Part shown: one piece after another, positions 25,309 through 34,096 of the stretch
Position numbering within the stretch: the first letter of the stretch is position 1
Layout of the letters: every line of letters starts with the position of its first letter
Source: an uncultured Dehalococcoidia bacterium
Lineage (GTDB): Bacteria; Chloroflexota; Dehalococcoidia; Lucifugimonadales; CATOSD01
Length of the DNA stretch: 64,000 nt
Reading direction: 5' to 3'
Assembly: GCA_951812395.1 (NCBI GenBank)
Contig: CATOSD010000002.1
Location: 610,442-674,441 of the forward strand
The notes under the pieces: generated by a model
Told to the model about the DNA's origin: nothing
The model's input: the letters and a program-made list of their open reading frames with translations, nothing else
Database searches by the model: none
Translations under genes and position numbers: made by a program

Positions 25309-25337
25309 ATTCTAACGATAATATCGTTAGATGTCAA
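25309..25337 (-). promoter_or_regulatory. Promoter with embedded operator of HTH-inositol-phosphate synthase gene
   Basis: Minus strand: TTGACA (25337-25332), 17-base spacer, TAGAAT (25314-25309). A 19-base palindrome CTAACGATA-T-TATCGTTAG (25330-25312) fills the spacer and enters the -10 box. Only seven bases (AGTCACC) separate the -10 box from ATG, so the transcript should be leaderless. A second inverted repeat, ACAGTTC-N6-GAACTGT, lies at 25355-25374. Confidence 0.7.
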
Positions 25338-25634
25338 GCTCTTGTCACACATCGACAGTTCCGAAGCGAACTGTGACAGGCTTACGGTGTAGAGGTCAAA
25401 GAGATTTCCCTGAACTCACGCCAAGTGCCGCTCGGGCGAGCGTAGCAGCCGGTACAGCGACCGGAGAGAGGTCACGAGAACCCTATCCGGCGGTGGACTC
25501 GTGAAGAACTAGCCCTGCCGTCTCTGGAAGGCTTGGTCAAGTCATCCATTGGGTGAGGCAGGGCGTATGTCCAAGTGTACTGTTAGAGCGAACGCAGCAC
25601 GAAGGTTCTCTACTTTGTCCTGTTAGGTGGCCCC
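25338..25634. other. Intergenic region upstream of HTH-inositol-phosphate synthase gene
   Basis: No gene. It holds the inverted repeat ACAGTTC/GAACTGT at 25355-25374. It also has a distant pair GCCCTGCC (about 25512) and GGCAGGGC (about 25557) that could fold into a long hairpin near the end of the ASST-like gene. Confidence 0.4.
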
Positions 25635-26759
25635 CTACATCATCGCGTACAGCCGGTTGATGTTGGCGTGCCTGGCCGGGTTCAGGTCGCGGCCCTGCAG
25701 CGCGGGGTGGTCGGGGCCGTAGCGCATCGCGCGGTACAGCATGTTGTTGACGCCGCCGAAGCGCCTGTCCGGCACGAAGAACGGGTTGATGTACTCCCAC
25801 ACGATCTCCTTGCTCGGCGTAACCTCGACAATTCTGCCCGCGGCCCCCTCGCATACCAGCGTGTTGCCGTTTGGCAGACGCGCCGCGCCGCTGATGTGGA
25901 AGCTAAACAGGTGCAGCGGTTGCATCCCCTTGTACTCCCACTCGACCTCGCTGGTGACCGGGTTGACCTCCACGGCGCGCGATCCGCTGGGACCGCGACG
26001 GTGCGGCCCATTGTCGAACATCAGCACGTGCCCGTTGCTCAGAAACGTGGCGTTGTGCTGGTGCGAGAGCTCGCCCGCTCCCCACTTCCAGCGGATGTCG
26101 CCCGTCTCCCTGCCCAGGATGGCCACCCTGTCAATCTGCCTCATGCTGATTAGAAAGTCGCCGTCCGGCGTCAGGTCCACCGAGTTCGTATGCGTCCACT
26201 CCTGGCGGCGCTCCAGAGGGCAGATGACGTCCTCCTCAGGATCGAGGGCCTCCCACACCGTCCACTCCTGCACGGTTGAGCCGTCGGGGGCTATCTCCCG
26301 CACCTTATCCCCGTACATCGGCTTGTCGGCGTCCTCCTCATCGCGCACGTAGCCGCCCTGCACCTTCGCGGTCACCTCATCGGGCATAGGCTCCCACACC
26401 AGCGTCAGGGTGTTGCCGTTGTCTAGCCTCAGGAAGTCGTGGTGCACGGATGCGTCCTCGTAAACCCACACCTCATTGCCGTCCCAGTCCAGCTCGAAGA
26501 GACCGGCGGACGAGCCGCCGAACCCGGCCACGCCCTCCACGTCGGGCGGAGGCTTCATGCGGCAGAGCAGGTTGCCGTTGGGCAGCAAGTAGCCGTGCGG
26601 TATTCCGCGCTCGGAATACCAACGGTGGCAGATACGCCCCTCCATGTCGATGAGCGTCGCGTGCTCGCCACCCACGTTCACCACGAGCGTGTAGCCGCGC
26701 ATGGCGTGCTGAGGGGCGTAGTGAAGCAGTCCTACAGGGTGGTGAACAGACCAGCCCAT
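25635..26759 (-). CDS. Arylsulfotransferase (ASST)-like beta-propeller protein
   Basis: A 374-residue protein with repeated propeller blades ending in Gly-Asn or Gly-Asp turns: GYLLPNGNLLCRM, FLRLDNGNTLTLVWE, TPDGDFLISMR, FLSNGHVLMFDNG and RLPNGNTLVCEG. Conserved His in VHHDFL, EWTHTNSV and SHQHNATFL match the catalytic or metal positions expected in the ASST family. No signal peptide is visible, unlike periplasmic ASST enzymes, so it may be cytoplasmic and of different activity. It follows glycerate kinase on the same strand with a gap of about 50 bases. Confidence 0.83.
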   Translation of the reverse strand: MGWSVHHPVGLLHYAPQHAMRGYTLVVNVGGEHATLIDMEGRICHRWYSERGIPHGYLLPNGNLLCRMKPPPDVEGVAGFGGSSAGLFELDWDGNEVWVYEDASVHHDFLRLDNGNTLTLVWEPMPDEVTAKVQGGYVRDEEDADKPMYGDKVREIAPDGSTVQEWTVWEALDPEEDVICPLERRQEWTHTNSVDLTPDGDFLISMRQIDRVAILGRETGDIRWKWGAGELSHQHNATFLSNGHVLMFDNGPHRRGPSGSRAVEVNPVTSEVEWEYKGMQPLHLFSFHISGAARLPNGNTLVCEGAAGRIVEVTPSKEIVWEYINPFFVPDRRFGGVNNMLYRAMRYGPDHPALQGRDLNPARHANINRLYAMM

Positions 26760-26808
26760 GTTACCTCCGAATTGTTGGGTGGATGCGAGTAGGGGAGGGT
26801 CGGGAGGG

Positions 26809-27975
26809 CTAAGGGACGCCGGTGGAGAGGCGTCTGCCGACTTCGATGAAGCGCATGGCCTGCTCCGTGGCGGCGGCTATAAGGCCGGCGGCGTTGGCGG
26901 ACGACTCGTCGAGGCTCATCGGAGAGCTGGTAATGGCGGCGGCGGCGTCGATGCCGTGGTCGTGCACAAGGCCGTAGCGCTCTCCGAGCGAGCCGGACAC
27001 GCAAACAACCGGGATGCCGCGCTCCTTGGCCATCTGCGCCACGCCAATAGGCGCCTTCTTGTAGATGGTCTGATAGTCCAGGCAGCCCTCGCCGGTGATA
27101 ACGAGGTCCGCCCGCTCCAGGTGGCTTTCCATGTCCACAAGGTCGAGAACAATGTTGACGCCCGCCCTCAGTTCGGCGTCCAGGAAGGCCACGAAGCCGC
27201 CGCCCAGGCCTCCCGCCGCGCCTGCGCCGGGCAGATCCTCGATGTCGCGTCCCAAATCGGCCCTTACAACCTTGGCGAAGCGGTGCAGGGCAGAGTCCAG
27301 CCGCTCAATCATCTCGGGCGTCGCGCCCTTCTGCGGGCCGTAGATCGCGGACGCGCCCTCGGGTCCGGTGAGCGGGTTGCTTACGTCGCAGGCCACGAGG
27401 AAGGTCGACTCGCGGGCGCGCGCGTCTAGGCCCGAAACGTCGATGCCCGCCACACGCTCCAACGCCTGTCCGCCGTGCGCCAGGTCTCGGCCCTCCACGT
27501 CCAGGAGCCGGACGCCCAGCGCCTGGGCCATGCCCGCCCCTCCGTCGTTGGTTGCGCTGCCGCCGATTCCGATGATGAACTTGCGAAACCCGTCCTCCAG
27601 GGCCTGTTCGATGGCCTCTCCCAGGCCGTAGGTAGTGGTCAGCATGGGATTTCGCCTCTCGCGCGGCACGAGCGCCAGGCCGGAGGTGCGCGCCATCTCT
27701 ATCACGGCGGTGTTGCCGTCGCCGAGTGCGCCCCACTGGGCCTCGATGTGCTCGCCTAGCGGCCCGGTGACGCCGACGCTGCGCACGGCGCCACCGGTGA
27801 TGCCGACCAGCGTCTGCAGCGTGCCGTCGCCGCCGTCAGCAACCGGCGTGACCTCTACCTCGGCGTCCGCGAACACGCGGAGAACGCCCTCGCGCATAGC
27901 ATGGCCCGCGTCCACCGCCGAAATGCTGCCTTTGAACGCCTGTGGGGCGACTACTATCTTCATGGCGCGCGCCAT
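26809..27975 (-). CDS. Glycerate kinase (type 1, GlxK/GarK family)
   Basis: A 388-residue protein from ATG 27975 (AGGTGA upstream); ATG 27963 is close behind. Motifs include KIVVAPQAFKGSISAVDAG at the N-terminus, VTPVADGGDGTLQTL, the conserved IIGIGGSATNDGGAGMAQALG and VDMESHLERADLVITGEG. It phosphorylates D-glycerate to 2- or 3-phosphoglycerate with ATP, feeding glyoxylate-pathway carbon into glycolysis. The adjacent ASST-like gene gives no pathway hint. Length matches the family's typical 370-390. Confidence 0.93.
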   Translation of the reverse strand: MARAMKIVVAPQAFKGSISAVDAGHAMREGVLRVFADAEVEVTPVADGGDGTLQTLVGITGGAVRSVGVTGPLGEHIEAQWGALGDGNTAVIEMARTSGLALVPRERRNPMLTTTYGLGEAIEQALEDGFRKFIIGIGGSATNDGGAGMAQALGVRLLDVEGRDLAHGGQALERVAGIDVSGLDARARESTFLVACDVSNPLTGPEGASAIYGPQKGATPEMIERLDSALHRFAKVVRADLGRDIEDLPGAGAAGGLGGGFVAFLDAELRAGVNIVLDLVDMESHLERADLVITGEGCLDYQTIYKKAPIGVAQMAKERGIPVVCVSGSLGERYGLVHDHGIDAAAAITSSPMSLDESSANAAGLIAAATEQAMRFIEVGRRLSTGVP

Positions 27976-28234
27976 TATATCACCTCGACGCCAGGGTGTG
28001 CGTCCGGCGGGCAGCGGGATAAGTTGGACCCGCGGTGTCGCCGAGCACGGAAGAATGGGTCGGATATAACGATATGCAAACATCGAAGACCTTTGCATCC
28101 CAGTGTGAACGCACGCACGGCTCTGATCCCGCCGGACGAGGCCTAGAGTGTAGACTGCACTTGTCGAGATTCGGCCGGGAGAGTGCGATATTTGCCTTGC
28201 CGATTTTCATCTATTCAAATAGTGTGATATTACT

Positions 28235-28528
28235 ATGCCAAGAAAGAAGAGCGAAGAACCCACCCGGCAGTTGTACGCGGCGGTCAGGGAGGACCTCTAC
28301 CTCGCCTCCAAGGCGAAGGCCGCGGAGCGCCGAATGTCCCTGCGCGAGTTCGTAGAGCACGCGCTGGCGCTGGCGCTCAACGAGACCGAGCAGGCACCGC
28401 CGCCGCCACCTGAACCGTCGGTCTGGGAGGATGAGTATATCCGCCTCCAGGCTCGCCAGCCAATCGGCTCGCCCGTGGAGTTGACCAAGGAAGAGGCGGT
28501 ACGTCTGTTGAGGGCGAGCCTGGAATAG
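28235..28528 (+). CDS. Probable antitoxin, ribbon-helix-helix type
   Basis: A 97-residue protein starting MPRKKSEEPTRQLYAAVRED. A basic N-terminus, then LYAAVREDLYLASKAKAAE and RRMSLREFVEHALALAL, is the strand-helix-helix pattern of an RHH or arc-like DNA-binding domain. A proline run (PPPPPEP) links to an acidic C-terminal helix, which may bind the toxin. A PIN-domain gene follows after 157 bases. The family is inferred from pattern and context. Confidence 0.6.
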   Translation: MPRKKSEEPTRQLYAAVREDLYLASKAKAAERRMSLREFVEHALALALNETEQAPPPPPEPSVWEDEYIRLQARQPIGSPVELTKEEAVRLLRASLE

Positions 28529-28685
28529 TGGACCTGACGGACGCGATCGCGTCAACAGGGCAGGGGAGTGGGGCCCCACTCCCGCCGCTTGGTGCGACTC
28601 GCCCATGAATGACATACTACACCTGTGATGGCCGAACGGGACCAACCGGTGCTGTCCCCGCGGTGAGCGGGGAAGGGAAGGAATA

Positions 28686-29075
28686 ATGGCAGACTTTCTG
28701 CTCGACGCCTCGGTGTTTCGGGCTTACCTTGGCGGAGACCGGTCCGCACGCCGCGTCGTCGATCGTGTGCTGGACGGCAGCGAGACTGCGGCAGTCTCTT
28801 CGGCGACGGTGTTCGAGCTCTGGTTCGATCCGGCGCTGGACCGGCGGACTGAAATGGCCCTCACCGCGTTGGTCGGATTCGTGGAGGTGGCGCCGCTATC
28901 AGCCGAGGCCGCCAAGCGCGCCGGTCTACTGCTCGCCGTGCGGGACACAAATGGCCGCGAGTCCCTCGGATATCCCGCCCTGGTCGCGGCGACCGCACTG
29001 GAGCGAGGGGAGCCGATCTGCACGCTCGAGGCCGACCGCTATTCGGACTTCGGCGTCGAGCTGGTCGTCTATTGA
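28686..29075 (+). CDS. PIN-domain protein, VapC-like toxin
   Basis: A 129-residue PIN-fold protein. The first acidic residue is D7 in FLLDASVF and the second E44 in TVFELWFD. The third position, normally Asp in DALIAATAL, reads YPALVAATAL and lacks Asp; the fourth is in TLEADRYSDFGVEL. VapC toxins cleave RNA using four acidic residues, so the loss may weaken or abolish activity. AGGGAAGGA precedes ATG 28686. The upstream RHH-type gene is its likely antitoxin; the 157-base gap is longer than in typical TA pairs. Confidence 0.7.
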   Translation: MADFLLDASVFRAYLGGDRSARRVVDRVLDGSETAAVSSATVFELWFDPALDRRTEMALTALVGFVEVAPLSAEAAKRAGLLLAVRDTNGRESLGYPALVAATALERGEPICTLEADRYSDFGVELVVY

Positions 29076-29411
29076 CTCCTTCCACATGCGCCCGCGCTTT
29101 AGGTGCATTCTGATATTCAACAAGAGATTCATTCTCAGGAACACCTCGCACTCAGGTCCATTTCGTCCCGTCATCCGTGGGCTCTGGCTCCTGTGCGACT
29201 GGAACTGAGTGACAGCCTCACCGGAATTGTTGGCAGGCCCAAGGTGGAAATGATACCGTGACGTTACCTGCACATCTCACTTTACGTCTTGAATAGCTGG
29301 CGATTGGCATATGTCAAGAGCTTCGGTATGGCTCAATCGACCGCCCGGCGTGTACACGCGCGTGATCGATACAAGATTTCAACAGCGTCGCGTCCCGTTC
29401 GCCTGGATGTC
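29076..29411. other. Intergenic region before nfeD
   Basis: About 335 bases without a convincing gene. It includes an in-frame but unlikely extension of the nfeD frame to 29289. No clear -35/-10 pair was identified. Confidence 0.4.
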
Positions 29412-30737
29412 ATGCGCCGGCTCGCCGCACTCGCGCTGGTCGTGCTCGGCTTCGGCGGCTTCCTGCTCGGCCAAGTCGCGCCCGCAACCGCGTCCGGCCA
29501 CCACGCTACGCTGATAACCATCGACGGCATAATCGACGAGCCGGCCGCTAGCCACCTCTCGCGCGGCCTGGCCGGAGCCAGGGATAGGGGAGAGCGCCTG
29601 GTAATCGTTCGGCTGGATACACCGGGCGGTCTATACAGCTCCACCCGAGACATGGTCGAGAGTCTGCTAACGTCTCCGATACCGGTCGCGGTCTACGTGT
29701 CGCCGCCGGGCGCGCAGGCGGCCTCCGCGGGCACCTTCATCGCGACCGCCGCGCACGTCGCCGCGATGGCGCCGGGGACCAACATCGGCGCGGCGACGCC
29801 AGTTGCCCGCAGCGGCCAGGACCTACCCGAAACGCTCAAGTCCAAGGCCGCCCAGGATGCCGCCGCCTTCATCCGCAGCATTGCCGACGAGCGAGGCCGA
29901 AACCGGGAGATTCTGGAACAGACCGTACTGAGTTCACTATCCCTCTCTCCGTCCGAGGCGCTCGAGCACAACGTCATCGACCTAATAGCCAGCGACCTTC
30001 CCAACCTCCTGGAGAAGATGAACGGTGTAGAGGTGAGCATTGGCGGCACGGACGTCACGCTGGACACGTCCGAAATCGTGGTTTCCGAGCTGCAACCGAC
30101 GCCGCTGGAGCGCTTCCTGGGCTTCCTCGCCAACCCCAACGTCGCGTTCATCCTGCTTACCATCGGCGGCATAGGCATACTCATAGAGCTCATAAGCCCC
30201 GGCCTCATTGTGCCCGGGGTGATCGGCGTGGTCGCGCTCGCCCTGGCGTTCACCGCAATCGCGAATCTGCCCGTCAACTGGGTTGGGCTGGGTCTCATTC
30301 TGCTCGCGATGCTGCTATTCTACCTGGAAGCGGCAGCGCCTGGCCTGGGCGTGTTCGGCATCGGCTCCGCCATCAGCTTCATCGTGGGCGCATTCCTGTT
30401 GTTCGGAGGGTTCGGCGCGCCGCCAATTCCGGAGCCCAGCTTCAGGGTCAATCTGTGGATAATAGGCGCATTAGGTGCATTTCTGGTGGTTTCGCTTGCG
30501 CTCTTCCTCAGGGAGAACCGCCGAGTAAAGGCGCTGGACGTACACACCGGCCCTGTAAACCTGGTGGGTGAGGTCGCCGTGGTTGTGACCACGCTGGAAC
30601 CGCGGGGAACCGTCCGGCTCCTCAGCGAGTCGTGGAGCGCCGTGTCCGACTCCGGCGAGCGGATCCAGCAGGGCGAGGAGGTCATAGTTTCAGACGTGGA
30701 GGGGCTCACTTTGAAGGTCTTCAAAGCTAACCAGTAA
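29412..30737 (+). CDS. nfeD: NfeD-family membrane serine protease (stomatin partner)
   Basis: A 441-residue protein from ATG 29412 with signal-like MRRLAALALVVLGFGGFLLG. A ClpP-like domain follows: LVIVRLDTPGGLYSSTRDM, the nucleophile Ser in QAASAGTFIATAAHVAAMAP and the Lys candidate in LKSKAAQDAAAFIRS. Then several transmembrane segments (FILLTIGGIGILIELI, GLILLAMLLFYLEAA, NLWIIGALGAFLVVS) and a C-terminal OB fold (GEVAVVVTTLEPRGTVRLL). This is the long NfeD1b form, which is usually paired with a stomatin. Here the SPFH gene begins 21 bases later, supporting the assignment. Confidence 0.92.
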   Translation: MRRLAALALVVLGFGGFLLGQVAPATASGHHATLITIDGIIDEPAASHLSRGLAGARDRGERLVIVRLDTPGGLYSSTRDMVESLLTSPIPVAVYVSPPGAQAASAGTFIATAAHVAAMAPGTNIGAATPVARSGQDLPETLKSKAAQDAAAFIRSIADERGRNREILEQTVLSSLSLSPSEALEHNVIDLIASDLPNLLEKMNGVEVSIGGTDVTLDTSEIVVSELQPTPLERFLGFLANPNVAFILLTIGGIGILIELISPGLIVPGVIGVVALALAFTAIANLPVNWVGLGLILLAMLLFYLEAAAPGLGVFGIGSAISFIVGAFLLFGGFGAPPIPEPSFRVNLWIIGALGAFLVVSLALFLRENRRVKALDVHTGPVNLVGEVAVVVTTLEPRGTVRLLSESWSAVSDSGERIQQGEEVIVSDVEGLTLKVFKANQ

Positions 30738-30758
30738 GCCAGGAAAGGGGAGAACAAG

Positions 30759-31631
30759 TTGATTCCATTCATAACCGTCGTGAAGCAGTACGAGCGCCTG
30801 GCCGTCTTCTGGCTGGGCAAGTTCTCGGGGCTGAAGGCGCCGGGCCTGAAGCTCATGTTCTGGCCATTCAACTCCTACCAGAGAATCGACCTGCGCGAGG
30901 TGGTCATCGACATCCCTCGCCAGACCAACATCACGCGGGACAACGCGCCCATCGACATAGACTTCCTGGTCTACATGCGAGTCATGGAGGCTGACGCGGA
31001 AAAGGCGGTTATCGAGGTCGTCGACTACCGGGGCGCGGTGATCGGGATTGCCACCACAACGCTCCGAGCGGTAATCGGCGAGATCTCGCTCGACGAGGTG
31101 TTGTCCCAGCGGGACCGCATCAACGAGCAGTTGCGCCAGAAGCTTGACGAGGTGACCGAGCGCTGGGGGATCAAGGTCACGCAAGTGGAGATTCGCGAGG
31201 TGGAGCCGGCGCGCGATATTCAAGAGGCCATGAACCGCCAGATGTCCGCCGAGCGTTTCCGACGCGCCGCAGTGACAGAGGCCGAGGGCACACGGGAGGC
31301 GGCCGTCACTGTCGCCGAGGGCGAGAAGCAGGCGGCCATTCTGCGCGCCGAGGGCGAGCGCCAGGCCGAGATACTGTCCGCAGAAGGCGACCAGCAGGCC
31401 GCCGTCCTGCGCGCCGAGGGCTTCAGCATGGCGCTGGACAGGATCTACGGCGTGGCCCGGAACGTCGACGCCAACACCCTGAGCCTCCAATACTTCGACA
31501 CACTCAAGCAGCTTGGAAGCAGCCCGTCGACCAAGTTTATCTTTCCTATGGAGTTCACCAACCTGCTCAGCCCGTTTACCCGCATGGCCAGCGGCGCGAA
31601 CGCCGGCGGGAGTGAGTCCGACAGGAGCTAA
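30759..31631 (+). CDS. SPFH/stomatin-like membrane protein
   Basis: A 290-residue protein from TTG 30759, with AGGGGAG nine bases upstream. The band-7 domain runs from VVKQYERLAVFWLGKF through VVIDIPRQTNITRDNAPIDI and VIGEISLDEVLSQRDRIN. A long Glu/Ala helical repeat follows (TREAAVTVAEGEKQAAI, LRAEGERQAEILSAEGDQQ), forming the coiled coil used for oligomerisation. It is anchored by a short N-terminal hydrophobic stretch. Genomic pairing with NfeD is the classical STOPP operon, which acts in membrane microdomain quality control. Confidence 0.93.
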   Translation: MIPFITVVKQYERLAVFWLGKFSGLKAPGLKLMFWPFNSYQRIDLREVVIDIPRQTNITRDNAPIDIDFLVYMRVMEADAEKAVIEVVDYRGAVIGIATTTLRAVIGEISLDEVLSQRDRINEQLRQKLDEVTERWGIKVTQVEIREVEPARDIQEAMNRQMSAERFRRAAVTEAEGTREAAVTVAEGEKQAAILRAEGERQAEILSAEGDQQAAVLRAEGFSMALDRIYGVARNVDANTLSLQYFDTLKQLGSSPSTKFIFPMEFTNLLSPFTRMASGANAGGSESDRS

Positions 31632-31746
31632 GCGCACCTATTCAAAACGTAAAGTGTTGCTGCACGCCGGTGTGCTAGGAGCGCACGGACTCGGATCAGT
31701 CGCGTCGGCGAATGGAACTTAGACGCAAGAAACCGGAAGAGTCGGA

Positions 31747-33636
31747 CTACAGGTAGCTCTTCACACGCTTGGCGAGCTTCAGTGTCATACCCGGGGCGGC
31801 AGCGACCTGCTCAACCGTGGCGTCCTTGATGCCCTTGGTGGAGCCGAACTGCCGGATGAGCATACGGCGGCGTTTAGGTCCGATTCCCGGCACCTGGTCG
31901 ATGATAGACTCGGAAGCCTTGCGAGACCGGCGCTGCCGGTGATACGTGATGGCGAACCGGTGCGCCTCGTCGCGGGCGCGCTGCACGAGATAGAGGCCCT
32001 GGGAGTCGCGGGGCAGTGTGATCGCCTCCTGCACGTGGGGAACGAATAGCTCCTCGTTCTCCTTCGCTAGGCTTGCCAGCGGTACGAAGTCTATCCCCAA
32101 CTCCAGGAACACCTGCAGCGCGGCGCCGAGATGGCCCTTGCCGCCGTCGATCAGCGCCAGGTCCGGCGCGACGCCCCATGAGCCGCCATCGCCGGGCTTG
32201 TCGCCGGACTCGCCGTCCCCGTCCCCGGGGGCCGTCGCCGCGTTCCGTGACTCCGCGAGACGCTTGAACCGCCGCGTCAGCATCTCCCGCATCATCGCGT
32301 AGTCGTCCACGCCCTCGACCGTCTTGATCCTGAACCGCCGGTACTGGGAGGGAGCCGAGCGCCCGTCCTCGAACACCACCATGCTGCCTACCGCGTTGGC
32401 GCCTTGAATGTTGGAGATGTCGTAGCACTCGATGCGCCGCGGCGGCTCGGGCAGACTGAGCGCCTCTTGAAGCTCCGACAGTCCGGCGTGCAGCTTCGCG
32501 CTGTCCGACGCACGCCGTATTTCAAGGTGGTCCAGTCCCTGGCGCGCATTCTCCGACACCATCTCCATCAGCTTGCGCTTCTGGCCGCGCTGCGGCGTGT
32601 AGATGCGCACCCGACCCCGGCGCTTCTTACGCAGCCACTCGGCTATCGGCTCGGGTTCGTCGACGGGATGCTGCACGAGGATGCGCGGCGGAACGTAGGG
32701 CGTGGCGTCGTAGAACTGCTGGACGAAAGCGGTGAGAATGTCGCTTGGCGTGTCGTCCTTCGTGCCCGCCATGATAAAGTTGTCGCGCCCGATGAGCTTA
32801 CCGTGGCGAACGAAAAACACCTCCACCCACGCCTCGCTCTCGGACGGGGCCAGGGCAATGACATCCAGGTTCTCGGAGCTGAGGTTGAGCACCTTCTGGC
32901 CCTCGTTGACCCGCTCGATGGCCCTGAGCTGGTCGCGGAGTACGGCTGCCCGTTCGAACTCCAGGCCTTCGGCGGCCTCCTCCATGCGGCGGCTTATCGA
33001 TTTGACTATGCGGTTGGTCTTGCCCTCGAGGAACAGCACTACCTGATCGATGATCTCGGCGTACTGCTTCTTATCAACCGCGCCGATGCACGGGCCTACG
33101 CAGCGGTGAATGTAGAAGTCGAGGCACGGGCGCGGGTCGTTGCCCGTGATGGTCTTGGTGCAGGAGCGGTAGGGGAACAGCTTCTTCAGCAGATTGAGTG
33201 TGCGCCTCACGCTGCTCGCGCTTGCGAACGGCCCGAAGTAACGAGAGCCGTCATTGGGCACTTTGCGCGTGACGTAGACCTGCGGAAATTCCTCGGACAC
33301 GTCGATTTTGATGAACGGATAGCTCTTGTCGTCCTTGAGGCGCGCATTGTACTGGGGCTGCCGCTCCTTGATGAGGTTGCACTCCAGTATCAGCGCCTCT
33401 TGCTCGGACTCCGTGACGATGAACTCGAAGTCCTCGACTCTGCGCATCATGTTGCGGATCTTGGGCACGAGGTTGGGAGTGCTCCCGAAGTACGAACTGA
33501 CGCGGTTGCGCAGGCTGGCCGCCTTGCCGACGTACAGCACGTTGCCGTCGCCATCGTGGAACAGGTACACGCCGGGCGATGAGGGGAGCGCTCTCAGCCG
33601 TTCTCCGAACTCGCCTCGTTTTGCTTCCGTTGCCAA
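31747..33636 (-). CDS. uvrC: UvrABC excision nuclease subunit C
   Basis: A 629-residue protein. The N-terminal GIY-YIG domain reads SSPGVYLFHDGDGNVLYVGK, followed by RYFGPFASASSVRRTL and the Cys-rich CTKTITGNDPRPCLDFYIHR. A UVR domain (KTNRIVKSISRRMEEAAEGL) and the C-terminal RNaseH-like nuclease with ECYDISNIQG and DLALIDGGKGHL come next. Helix-hairpin-helix repeats end it (QVPGIGPKRRRMLI, VAAAPGMTLKLAKRV). It makes the dual incisions in nucleotide excision repair. An acidic Gly-rich insert near residue 460 (GDGDGESGDKPGDGGS) lengthens it slightly. Confidence 0.97.
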   Translation of the reverse strand: MATEAKRGEFGERLRALPSSPGVYLFHDGDGNVLYVGKAASLRNRVSSYFGSTPNLVPKIRNMMRRVEDFEFIVTESEQEALILECNLIKERQPQYNARLKDDKSYPFIKIDVSEEFPQVYVTRKVPNDGSRYFGPFASASSVRRTLNLLKKLFPYRSCTKTITGNDPRPCLDFYIHRCVGPCIGAVDKKQYAEIIDQVVLFLEGKTNRIVKSISRRMEEAAEGLEFERAAVLRDQLRAIERVNEGQKVLNLSSENLDVIALAPSESEAWVEVFFVRHGKLIGRDNFIMAGTKDDTPSDILTAFVQQFYDATPYVPPRILVQHPVDEPEPIAEWLRKKRRGRVRIYTPQRGQKRKLMEMVSENARQGLDHLEIRRASDSAKLHAGLSELQEALSLPEPPRRIECYDISNIQGANAVGSMVVFEDGRSAPSQYRRFRIKTVEGVDDYAMMREMLTRRFKRLAESRNAATAPGDGDGESGDKPGDGGSWGVAPDLALIDGGKGHLGAALQVFLELGIDFVPLASLAKENEELFVPHVQEAITLPRDSQGLYLVQRARDEAHRFAITYHRQRRSRKASESIIDQVPGIGPKRRRMLIRQFGSTKGIKDATVEQVAAAPGMTLKLAKRVKSYL

Positions 33637-33686
33637 CCCTTTCTCCTACGCCTCACCGCCGCCTTGGCCGCGCCCCTCGAGGGAAC

Positions 33687-34013
33687 CTAGCCCAGGACGA
33701 AGGAGAGCGCCACCAGCACGACGACCATCAGCGAAGCCAGTATGCCGATCTGCCGCAGCTCGCGCCTCAGGTACCGGTAAACGATCGGGGTGCTGTCCGC
33801 CGCCGGCCTTCGCTGCCGGCTGGGCGAGGCCTGCGTGGGCGCCGTGGTCGCCACCGCCTGTGCGCGCTGGGCTGCGGGCGTGGGTTGCGCCGCCTCTCGC
33901 GGTTGCGTCGGGCCCGCGTCGAAAGTCTGCGAGCTTGCGCCCGATCGGCTCCTACGCCTCTTCTGGCTTAGCTGGGCCTGCCTGGAGGCTCGTTTGCGTC
34001 CTCTGCTGGGCAT
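33687..34013 (-). CDS. Small single-pass membrane protein, unknown function
   Basis: A 108-residue protein with a basic N-terminus (MPSRGRKRASRQAQLSQKRR), a Pro/Ala/Gln-rich linker and one C-terminal hydrophobic segment, IGILASLMVVVLVALSFVLG, preceded by YRYLRRELRQ. This tail-anchor layout suggests a small inner-membrane protein with its N-terminus inside. It lies between uvrC and xerD on the same strand. The antisense frames here are Arg-rich and less plausible. No family recognised. Confidence 0.55.
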   Translation of the reverse strand: MPSRGRKRASRQAQLSQKRRRSRSGASSQTFDAGPTQPREAAQPTPAAQRAQAVATTAPTQASPSRQRRPAADSTPIVYRYLRRELRQIGILASLMVVVLVALSFVLG

Positions 34014-34096
34014 CTGGATGTCCTCCTGTGTCGCGTGTTCCTCGCGTGGGCGCCACCTTCACGCCTGAGGGCGCGTGGCCGGCAGGGCAGGGCGAG

